A stretch of DNA of 5,983 nucleotides, from contig JBOFCS010000018.1 in assembly GCA_051646185.1 (NCBI GenBank), forward strand, positions 1 to 5,983, written 5' to 3'. The translations under genes and the position numbers were made by a program. This document shows, one piece after another, positions 1 through 5,660 of the stretch. Under the pieces are notes generated by a model that saw nothing but the letters and a program-made list of their open reading frames with translations, made no database searches and was not told where the DNA came from. Each line of letters starts with the position of its first letter. Positions within the stretch are counted from its first letter, which is position 1. This DNA is from JBOFCS01 sp051646185 (GTDB lineage Bacteria > Actinomycetota > Actinomycetes > Mycobacteriales > Mycobacteriaceae).

Positions 1-686
1 CGTGTTCGTAACGATGCAATGCTGGAATTGAAGGTAGCCTTACCCACCCCGTCGTAAACGGCAGCTACTCCCTGTCCATTTGTTAGACCGCGAACTTCTG
101 CGGCTAAATCGGCACTGTAGCGAAGTACCTGCTCTGCGCCTGCCTGCTTAGCTAATTTTTCTTTCTCAGCTGTGGAAACTGTGGAAATAACTCGAACACC
201 TTTAGCGGTAGCTAGCTGAGTAAGGATCAGTCCAACGCCACCGGCCCCCGCGTGTACCAAAATCGTATCGCCTTTTTTGGCAGGGAAAGTGGAATTAATG
301 AGGTAGTGAGCTGTCATCCCTTGCAGTAGAATTGACGCGGCTACTTCTGCGGAAATCGGTTCTGGGATGGGAATAGCTTCTGTGTAAGGTACTTTCACAT
401 ACTCGGCGTAACTCTCTGGTGCTGTACACCAAGCAATCCGATCTCCGATGTTAAAATCACCAGAAACCTCTGGTCCAATTGTGATGATCGTGCCAGATCC
501 TTCTGAGCCAGGGATATAAGGTACTTCATGTTGGTAGTATCCAGACCGGATGTAAGTATCTATATAGTTTATGCCAACGGCATCGGTTTTTATTAACAGA
601 TCTTTACTTCCGGGCGTTGGAATGGGTAGTTCAGCTATATCCAGCACCTCTGGACCACCCAATTTTGTTACCTGTATTGCACGCAT
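1..686 (-). CDS. qor: NADPH:quinone oxidoreductase (zeta-crystallin type), C-terminus cut by window edge
   Basis: This is a cytosolic medium-chain dehydrogenase/reductase of the Qor branch, expected to reduce quinones or other electrophiles with NADPH. I translated it from ATG at 686; 228 codons are visible and the frame runs off position 1, so roughly the last 95 residues are missing (family about 320). The start MRAIQVTKLGGPEVL is the classic Qor N-terminus. The GroES-like domain carries the substrate-side GYY at 49-51 and PGSEGSG at 59-65. Glu62 replaces the His of zinc-dependent relatives and no zinc-ligand Cys cluster is seen, as expected for zinc-independent Qor. LLQGMTAHYL at 120-129 leads into the Rossmann fold with AGAGGVG at 146-152, and YDGVG lies at 211-215. 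The position matches M. tuberculosis qor (Rv1454c) as I recall it. The physiological substrate cannot be read from sequence. A GGGATGG stretch 14 bases before ATG is too far to be a good ribosome site. Confidence 0.93.
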   Translation of the reverse strand, partial: MRAIQVTKLGGPEVLDIAELPIPTPGSKDLLIKTDAVGINYIDTYIRSGYYQHEVPYIPGSEGSGTIITIGPEVSGDFNIGDRIAWCTAPESYAEYVKVPYTEAIPIPEPISAEVAASILLQGMTAHYLINSTFPAKKGDTILVHAGAGGVGLILTQLATAKGVRVISTVSTAEKEKLAKQAGAEQVLRYSADLAAEVRGLTNGQGVAAVYDGVGKATFNSSIASLRT

Positions 687-706
687 AGACGTTAGTCTGC
701 CATCCC

Positions 707-716
707 ACGGTATTGT
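707..716. promoter_or_regulatory. Candidate overlapping divergent -10 elements between qor and the 113-aa gene
   Basis: Only 37 bases separate the qor start (686) from the plus-strand start at 724. On the plus strand TATTGT at 711-716 fits the actinobacterial -10 pattern TANNNT and would place transcription start at 723-724, on the ATG itself, implying a leaderless mRNA. On the minus strand TACCGT (plus 707-712) also fits and would start transcription near 699, leaving a leader of about 13 bases for qor. No good -35 is visible for either. This is inference from short degenerate motifs, so confidence is low. Confidence 0.3.
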
Positions 717-723
717 GTTTGTT

Positions 724-1065
724 ATGACTGAATCATCAACCGAGGTCCGTACCTCGGATGGACATAGTGCATCACCAACAGTTCCAGGCCAGGTAATAAA
801 AGCAATTACGTCTTTTATTGCCGATCATGGCGGATCGGCAAAGGCGGTTGTGCAACCCATTGGACGGGTAGGCGTTCGTATTACTTTAGTTGGTAGTGAT
901 GGTGTGCTAGGTGATCAAGTTGTACCCGATCTTGCTACAGCACATGCGGTGGTTAATTCATTAGCTGCCCTCGAACTTTCCGAGTGGGATCGTTCGGTAA
1001 CTAGCATCGTCACGCCTATTGAAGGTCACTACACAAAAATGGCTGGCTGGGTAGCGCGCAGCTAA
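724..1065 (+). CDS. Conserved actinobacterial protein of unknown function, 113 aa
   Basis: I do not recognise a named domain. The product is a small soluble protein without signal peptide, membrane segment or cysteine. Residues 1-22 are Ser/Thr-rich and look disordered. Residues 23-50 look helix-forming. The core VRITLVGSDGVLGDQVVPDL (51-70) reads as a beta hairpin, followed by a helix at 71-82, LELSEWDRS at 83-91, and a C-terminal HYTKMAGWVARS. I chose ATG 724 because the frame is open upstream to 571 but that extension runs antisense through the start of qor, and because a TANNNT -10 box sits at the right distance for a leaderless message from 724. GTG 715 is a possible alternative. The gene lies alone on the plus strand between two minus-strand genes, the place of Rv1455 in M. 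tuberculosis by my recollection. It converges on ctaA with 24 bases between stop codons. Function unknown. Confidence 0.72.
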   Translation: MTESSTEVRTSDGHSASPTVPGQVIKAITSFIADHGGSAKAVVQPIGRVGVRITLVGSDGVLGDQVVPDLATAHAVVNSLAALELSEWDRSVTSIVTPIEGHYTKMAGWVARS

Positions 1066-1072
1066 GGGGATA

Positions 1073-1092
1073 TGAGCGCGATCAGACGCTCA
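1073..1092. terminator. Weak hairpin between convergent stop codons
   Basis: TGAGCG (1073-1078) and CGCTCA (1087-1092) form a perfect 6-base stem around an 8-base loop, exactly between the stop of the plus-strand gene (TAA 1063-1065) and that of ctaA (TGA, plus 1090-1092). The ctaA stop codon is part of the stem. There is no T-tract on either side, so it is not a canonical intrinsic terminator. It could help end both convergent messages. Position is the main support. Confidence 0.25.
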
Positions 1093-2085
1093 ACCCATTG
1101 GGGCTGAGATTTTATCGTATTTATCTGGGAGCTTCCGCGTCTCGAGTGCAGCCCACAGGGCAGCAGTAGCAGCAGTGCAAGCCGCGGCGCCAGCAACGTG
1201 GAGGGCAACTAGTGCTGCCGGGATGTCGGTAAGGTATTGGATGATTCCCACTGCGGCTTGGCTTAAGACAACTCCGATGAGTACTGCCAAGCGTTGTTTT
1301 ACTTTTTTGCTCGCAGAAACCGCCGAAAGGCTAAAGCCTAACGCCACCAGTAGTGCTAGATACGCAACAAGAAGTTGGGCATGAACATGTACCAGGGTAT
1401 TGATTTCAATACTCAATCGTGGAACTGGGTTATCGATGCTCTTATCGCCGGCGTGCGGCCCGGCTCCGGTAACGAATGTTCCAAGGACAAGTACCAAGAA
1501 CAAAGCAATCACCGATAGGGCGGTTAGCATTCTTAGTGGCGCAGATACCTGAGTAGTTGACGTGCCCCTGTCGTCTTGTCCAATTTTTACAAACAGTAAG
1601 ACCGCCAACCAGACCATAACCATAGAGACAAGCAGGTGGATGGCTACCGTCCACCACAGTAATCCGGTGAGCACTGTTATTCCGCCAAGGATTGCTTGCA
1701 GGATTGTTGAAGCAGGCATGAGCCAGGCGTAAATGAGAACTTCGGTTCGACGACGGGCTCTTGTTACCACTAAAACAATTAGTGCCGAAGTTAATAAAAC
1801 AAGAAAAGTAATGAGACGATTTCCGAATTCAATAGCTGAATGAATTCGAGGTACTTCGTCAATAATTACCGGGGTGAAACTCCCAGGGAAACACTGAGGC
1901 CAGGTTGGGCAACCGAGCCCTGACGCTGTGACCCGGACAACTGAGCCAGTTATGGCTATGCCCGATTGGGTCAGTATTACTGCAAAAGCTATGTACCGCT
2001 GCAGTTTCAAATCTGGCAGTGGAAGTAAGTCAACTAATTGTAAAAACTTTCGGTACAGCACACTTGTGATCGTAGATGGCGCCAA
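1090..2085 (-). CDS. ctaA: Heme A synthase (COX15/CtaA family)
   Basis: This integral membrane enzyme oxidises the C8 methyl of heme O to the formyl group of heme A, the cofactor of aa3-type cytochrome c oxidase. The 331-residue product has about eight hydrophobic segments (near 31-52, 91-108, 117-140, 144-168, 184-207, 232-255, 264-286, 288-314), as in the family. Diagnostic features are GSVVRVTASGLGCPTWPQC at 47-65 with the external cysteine pair C59/C65, IHSAIEFGNR at 81-90 with H82 and E86, H150 in the fourth segment, TGAGPHAGD at 206-214, H233/H235 in the sixth segment, and H296 in the last. In the EFGNR motif Asn89 stands where Bacillus CtaA has a heme-linked His; I believe this is usual for actinobacterial members. 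The start is TTG at 2085, with in-frame TAG just upstream (2092-2094) and no good ribosome site; GTG at 2061 would give 323 residues. It lies 51 bases after the permease stop and is probably the last gene of the mptB-ABC-ctaA unit. Confidence 0.92.
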   Translation of the reverse strand: MAPSTITSVLYRKFLQLVDLLPLPDLKLQRYIAFAVILTQSGIAITGSVVRVTASGLGCPTWPQCFPGSFTPVIIDEVPRIHSAIEFGNRLITFLVLLTSALIVLVVTRARRRTEVLIYAWLMPASTILQAILGGITVLTGLLWWTVAIHLLVSMVMVWLAVLLFVKIGQDDRGTSTTQVSAPLRMLTALSVIALFLVLVLGTFVTGAGPHAGDKSIDNPVPRLSIEINTLVHVHAQLLVAYLALLVALGFSLSAVSASKKVKQRLAVLIGVVLSQAAVGIIQYLTDIPAALVALHVAGAAACTAATAALWAALETRKLPDKYDKISAPMG

Positions 2086-2104
2086 ACTACACTATGTAGT
2101 TGCC

Positions 2105-2117
2105 CCCGGCTGTCGGG
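2105..2117 (-). other. Small GC hairpin in the permease-ctaA gap
   Basis: CCCG (2105-2108) and CGGG (2114-2117) can pair around a 5-base loop in the 51-base gap before ctaA. On the minus strand the run GGGGG (2103-2107) is the only purine-rich candidate ribosome site near ctaA, but it is 17 bases from the TTG start and partly held in this stem. It could influence ctaA translation or simply be chance; there is no T-run to make it a terminator. Confidence 0.2.
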
Positions 2118-2136
2118 TTGCTTACTTGACTATCAC

Positions 2137-2916
2137 TTAGATAAATTTAAATTTTCGAACTGCCAGTACAGATCCTAAAATAATCCAGATAAACAGTACT
2201 GAGAGGGTCAAGGGATCGCTGGTCCCTTCGCTGGCTTTGGTGAGCGACACCGCTAGTGCGCCAGAAGGCGAAAATTGGGTGAGAGTATGGATAAAGCTGG
2301 GGATATTATCTTTAGCGAGGGCTAGTGCAGCAAGAACGGACATGGCAAACCACAGCATATTGGCAAGTGCCAAAACGATTTCAGCCTTTAAGGTTCCGCC
2401 AAGGAACAGTCCAAGTGAAGCGAAGGCTACGGTCCCGATGGCTATCACTGCTGCGCCAAATATTAGTCCGAGAAGTGTTGGCCGCCAGTGTAGTAGCACG
2501 CCGATAAGTCCTAGGATGATCGATTGGAGGATGACCACCACGGTGACTGCAGCGCTCTTGCCGATAATAACTCCCCACTTAGGTAAAGCTGTGGCGCCAA
2601 GTCTTTTGAGGGCGCCGTAGCGACGGTCAAAACCAACAGCAATGGCTTGTCCGGTGAAGGCAGTGGACATGATGGCAACAGTCATGACGGCGGGAAGCAC
2701 GGTATTAACTTTTGGATCAGAAATCGATCCAAAAGGCATGAGACATAAAACAATGAGCATCGTTATCGGTATAAACATGGTTAGTAAAAGCTGTTCACCA
2801 TTGCGTAAAAGCAAGATTAATTCAAGTTTAGTTTGGGCAAGGAGCATAGGTACCGACCCTGCGGCAGTGGGGTCGGGAGTGAAAGTTCCCTCTTCGAATC
2901 GTTGGTTATTGGTCAT
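2137..2916 (-). CDS. ABC-2 type transporter permease
   Basis: This is the membrane subunit of an ABC exporter, partner of the ATPase encoded immediately upstream. The 259-residue protein has a hydrophilic N-terminus (1-40) and six predicted membrane segments near 41-62, 73-95, 118-142, 148-174, 180-201 and 237-254, the topology of the ABC-2 family (DrrB-like half-size permeases). The cytoplasmic loop FDRRYGALKRLGATALP at 96-112 is the conserved segment of this family likely to contact the ATPase, and the C-terminus ends in the usual basic RKFKF. The start is ATG at 2916, overlapping the ATPase stop by 4 bases (ATGA), so the two are translationally coupled. GGGAAG (plus 2928-2933) inside the ATPase 3' end lies about 7 bases before ATG and is a fair ribosome site. 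The substrate is unknown. Homologues have been labelled antibiotic transport proteins by similarity only; the setting between mptB and ctaA suggests an envelope or heme-related job but does not prove one. Confidence 0.9.
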   Translation of the reverse strand: MTNNQRFEEGTFTPDPTAAGSVPMLLAQTKLELILLLRNGEQLLLTMFIPITMLIVLCLMPFGSISDPKVNTVLPAVMTVAIMSTAFTGQAIAVGFDRRYGALKRLGATALPKWGVIIGKSAAVTVVVILQSIILGLIGVLLHWRPTLLGLIFGAAVIAIGTVAFASLGLFLGGTLKAEIVLALANMLWFAMSVLAALALAKDNIPSFIHTLTQFSPSGALAVSLTKASEGTSDPLTLSVLFIWIILGSVLAVRKFKFI

Positions 2917-3857
2917 ACTCGTACTTCCCGTCCAGTCAGATCAAGAAAAACATCCTCCAGGCTACGGCGCTCTACTCGCAAATCAGTGGTAAGCACCGCA
3001 TGGCTAGCGCACCAGGCAGTGATTTTTGCAATGACCTCGGGGGTTATCTTTCCCTCGATCAGATACGAATTTGCCGTTATCGATGATGTGAGATACTCAG
3101 CCCCCAATAACTTGTTGAAGACTTGTGGCTCAATCTGTTTGGCAGTGGTAAAGCGAAGCTGATCCTTTGAGTCAGTCTGAGTAAGCTCTGATGTGGTGCC
3201 TGAAGCAACTATGGCACCGTGATCAATGATGACTATCTGATCTGCGAGCTGCTCAGCTTCATCCATGATATGGGTGGTAAGTACTACAGTGACGCCATCG
3301 CGTCTTAGTGCGTCGATAAGTTCCCATACTAATAGTCGCGCTTGGGCATCTAACCCGGCAGTGGGTTCGTCTAAAAAAACTAGTTCGGGTCTTCCGACAA
3401 TCGCACAAGCAAGGGCGAGGCGCTGCTGTTGTCCGCCGGAAAGTCTGCGATAAGGGGTTCGATAAGAATTAGTTAACCCTAAAGTATGCAGCAGCCAATC
3501 AGGATCGAGTGGGTTAGCCGAGTAGGAGGCCACCAGGCGTAGCATTTCTTCAACTCGAGCACCAGGATAGGCACCCCCTCCTTGGAGCATCACTCCGATC
3601 CTGGGACGTAATAATTCGGATTGTTCTACGGGGTCAAGCCCAAGGACGGAAATACGGCCTTGGTTTGGAGTAATAAATCCTTCGCACATCTCTATCGTTG
3701 TTGTTTTACCGGCGCCATTGGGTCCAAGGAGGGCAAGTATCGTACCCCGCTCGACCTTCAGATCTAATCCGGCTACGGCGGTTTTATCGCCAAATTTTTT
3801 CACTACCCCGGTGAGCTGTAGCGAAAGCTGGGATGCCGAGGACAAGGAGGGGATCAC
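2913..3857 (-). CDS. ABC transporter ATP-binding protein (CcmA/DrrA type)
   Basis: This cytosolic ATPase would drive the ABC-2 permease that follows it. The 314-residue sequence has every nucleotide-binding motif intact: Walker A GPNGAGKTT at 45-53, Q-loop Gln92, signature LSGGQQQR at 139-146, Walker B LVFLDEP at 159-165 with catalytic Glu164, D-loop AGLD at 167-170, and switch His196. Residues 230-314 form the C-terminal extension typical of DrrA-like exporters, ending in the SLEDVFLDLTGR motif at 299-310. It should therefore be catalytically competent. The start is GTG at 3857, 84 bases after the mptB stop, with no strong ribosome site in front. A TTG at codon 5 is the nearest alternative, and the recognisable fold begins near residue 11. 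The 84-base gap shows no convincing promoter or terminator, so co-transcription with mptB is likely but not shown. M. tuberculosis has an ATPase gene in the same place (Rv1458c by recollection). Confidence 0.93.
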   Translation of the reverse strand: MIPSLSSASQLSLQLTGVVKKFGDKTAVAGLDLKVERGTILALLGPNGAGKTTTIEMCEGFITPNQGRISVLGLDPVEQSELLRPRIGVMLQGGGAYPGARVEEMLRLVASYSANPLDPDWLLHTLGLTNSYRTPYRRLSGGQQQRLALACAIVGRPELVFLDEPTAGLDAQARLLVWELIDALRRDGVTVVLTTHIMDEAEQLADQIVIIDHGAIVASGTTSELTQTDSKDQLRFTTAKQIEPQVFNKLLGAEYLTSSITANSYLIEGKITPEVIAKITAWCASHAVLTTDLRVERRSLEDVFLDLTGREVRV

Positions 3858-3941
3858 GGTTATTGAGAGTAAGCCCTAGCGTGGTAACTAGTTCGCACTG
3901 GCTAAGACTCAGGAATGTCGTTACGCCTGGCTGTGATGTTG

Positions 3942-5558
3942 CTAACTACGACGCCACGGTAGCTTCTCGAAAGTAAGCGTGACTAAAACGGCTAAAATGA
4001 GAATAGTCGCAATTACTGCCTGAACTATCACCAAAGGTTTGTACTCACCACCGTTAGGCATCGGACCAACAATGCTGACCAGGATGGTTAGTGCTATGGC
4101 GGTACCACGGAAAACTGGTTTAGTGGCCCAAGCGGCAAGCGGAGTGATAGCCCATAGTAGATACCAGGGCTGTACTACCGGAAATAACACCACAAGAGTG
4201 CCGAGGGAGACGCCGAGACCCCCGATCGGATGAAGTCTTCCCGCGCGCACCGCGAACAGCATGCTAATGATGACGCAGACAGTAATAATTGTGGCAATTG
4301 ATCGGGTGAGCGATAGTACAGAAGTGGTGTGATCGCCTATTCCAAGTAATACGCCGACTTGGCCTGTGCCCAAACCTAGTAACGTGGGAAGGGACATCCA
4401 ACTTCGTACTGTTGTTGCGGCGCCTAATGTTCCAGTCCATCCAAACCCTAAACCACTAGCAAAGCTGACGATCAAAATTGCTGTGATAGCAATTGGTGTG
4501 AGTGTTGCTGCCGCTCTAGCGACAGCTCGCCAATTGGCCCCCCATTTTCTTGCTAAAGCCATCCCCACAAAGCCCAAGGCAAGAATAGAGATGATTTTTA
4601 TCATTGCTGATAAAACAATCAAAGTTGTTCCAGTAGTCAGCAGTAAGAGTGGTGTCCAGCCTGCAAAGTTTTTTAACCGGACTGGAGTTGCGCTTTGAAT
4701 TTGTTCTAGTGCGCTAAGGCAAAGTTCCACTCCGGCAAGCATGAGCCCAAGCATGATTGCTTCATTATGTATTCCAGCGATCAAGTGAAATAGCAGAAGC
4801 GGATTGGCAGCTCCTAGCCAGAGTGCGGTTACTTCAGCTACTCCACAACGTTGGGCGAGTCGCGGTAATGCCCAGATCAGGAGGGCGACTCCCATAAAAG
4901 CGACTACTCTGTGTAGGAAAATGCCTATGACAATGTTGTTGTCAGCGATAGCCCGAATGCCTCTACCGATTGACATAAAAAAGGGGCCATAGGGAGATGG
5001 CGTATCGCGCCAGATGGTAGGTACCGTGCGGGTGAAAATATTGTCGACCCCTAGCCCAGCCCTGGGTCCTACCTCGTACGGATTGAGTCCACGAGCCGTT
5101 ATCTCACTTTGAGCTAGGTATGAGTAGACGTCCTTGCTGAACATGGGTGGGGCTACCATCAGTGGCAGCATCCATAACAGCAAGGTTCGATCCAGTTGCG
5201 ATCGGGAAAGTTTCCTTGTCGCTGGTTGTGGGTGCAGGCTCCCCAACGTATAGCGACTAAGCAATAACCACGCTAAGACCAGCATTGCAGCGCCAGTCAT
5301 GCTCATCGTTAATGCGGTAGGAATCATCCGGGCTGGAAGGCTCAGAATACGGACTCCGGCAACGGGATTCTGTAAGACAGGTTGCGCTCCAACGCCTAAA
5401 GCGCCAATTGCCATCAAAACGGTACCTGTGGCCCCGAATCTCCGGATATTTTGCAGGCGATGTATCTCTAGGTTATTTAGCGGAGGTGATGCGGCTTCAG
5501 CGTCATGCAAATGAGCCACGGCAGCCCCTGGCACAAAATGATGGCGAATTAGCGGCAC
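3942..5558 (-). CDS. mptB: Polyprenol-phosphate-mannose-dependent alpha-1,6-mannosyltransferase (MptB family)
   Basis: This is a GT-C fold membrane glycosyltransferase. In corynebacteria and mycobacteria MptB starts the alpha-1,6-mannan backbone of lipomannan and lipoarabinomannan, using polyprenyl-phosphomannose on the outer membrane face. The 538-residue frame has a short hydrophilic N-terminus and about a dozen hydrophobic segments from residue 41 on. Family features are FSKDVYSYLAQSE at 140-152 with the acidic Asp143 in the first large external loop, GLNPYEVGP at 157-165, TPSPYGP at 186-192, ANPLLLFHLIAGIHNEA at 251-267, and QPWYLLWA at 463-470. The widest start is GTG 5558. GTG at 5519 (codon 14) has AGGGG five bases upstream and is the better translation start, giving 525 residues. 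Placement next to divergent sufR matches Rv1459c-Rv1460. Whether this organism makes lipomannan cannot be told from the window; the exact acceptor is inferred from the family. Confidence 0.9.
   Translation of the reverse strand: MPLIRHHFVPGAAVAHLHDAEAASPPLNNLEIHRLQNIRRFGATGTVLMAIGALGVGAQPVLQNPVAGVRILSLPARMIPTALTMSMTGAAMLVLAWLLLSRYTLGSLHPQPATRKLSRSQLDRTLLLWMLPLMVAPPMFSKDVYSYLAQSEITARGLNPYEVGPRAGLGVDNIFTRTVPTIWRDTPSPYGPFFMSIGRGIRAIADNNIVIGIFLHRVVAFMGVALLIWALPRLAQRCGVAEVTALWLGAANPLLLFHLIAGIHNEAIMLGLMLAGVELCLSALEQIQSATPVRLKNFAGWTPLLLLTTGTTLIVLSAMIKIISILALGFVGMALARKWGANWRAVARAAATLTPIAITAILIVSFASGLGFGWTGTLGAATTVRSWMSLPTLLGLGTGQVGVLLGIGDHTTSVLSLTRSIATIITVCVIISMLFAVRAGRLHPIGGLGVSLGTLVVLFPVVQPWYLLWAITPLAAWATKPVFRGTAIALTILVSIVGPMPNGGEYKPLVIVQAVIATILILAVLVTLTFEKLPWRRS
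5525..5529 (-). promoter_or_regulatory. Ribosome binding site that favours the internal mptB start
   Basis: On the minus strand AGGGG lies five bases before the GTG at 5519-5517 (mptB codon 14). No comparable purine-rich site precedes the longer start at 5558; the nearest, GGGGAGC, is over 25 bases away. The first thirteen residues of the longer form show no conserved family feature, so the 525-residue product is preferred. Confidence 0.4.
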
Positions 5559-5603
5559 TTGGGCAGCGTAGCGGGCTTAAGTCCGTGCTCCCCTTGCGGT
5601 AGC

Positions 5604-5609
5604 AATATA
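5604..5609 (-). promoter_or_regulatory. Candidate mptB -10 element TATATT
   Basis: In the 98-base divergent region the minus strand reads TATATT (plus AATATA), five of six matches to TATAAT and a fit to TANNNT. Transcription would start near 5597, leaving a leader of about 40 bases to GTG 5558 or 75 to GTG 5519. The -35 area is not recognisable, which is common in actinobacteria. This would drive mptB and probably the ABC and ctaA genes behind it. Confidence 0.4.
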
Positions 5610-5645
5610 GGGTACCCTTGCTAGACCATGGCGAGGAATTGCGTC

Positions 5646-5660
5646 ACACTTATGTTGTGA
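5646..5660 (+). promoter_or_regulatory. Predicted SufR operator ACACT-N5-TGTGA
   Basis: The bases ACACTTATGTTGTGA match exactly the inverted repeat ACACT-N5-TGTGA that I recall as the binding site of M. tuberculosis SufR upstream of its own gene. The symmetric core is TCACA (5644-5648) and TGTGA (5656-5660) around seven bases. TATGTT at 5651-5656 inside the site fits the -10 pattern TANNNT, so bound repressor would block RNA polymerase directly. Position in front of a SufR-family gene is as expected for autorepression. The match is visible; the regulation is inferred. Confidence 0.68.

Noticed and set aside
687..698. AGAC-GTTA-GTCT inverted repeat just upstream of the qor ATG
   Set aside because: Four-base arms are expected by chance at this scale and I know no regulator with this half-site.
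571..723. N-terminal extension of the plus-strand small protein to ATG 571
   Set aside because: This part lies antisense to the first codons of qor, which is clearly coding; the extension has no family-like features and a -10 box favours ATG 724.
2237..2620. Plus-strand open frame of 127 codons
   Set aside because: It lies entirely antisense to the ABC-2 permease, whose frame is supported by topology and family motifs; composition is that of a reversed membrane protein.
3858..3941. Possible promoter or terminator between mptB and the ATPase gene
   Set aside because: I found no TANNNT with a supporting -35, and the only complementary arms (GTAAC/GTTAC) are far apart without a T-run.
4366..4698. 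Plus-strand open frame of 110 codons
   Set aside because: It is antisense to transmembrane segments of mptB and has no start signal or known motif.
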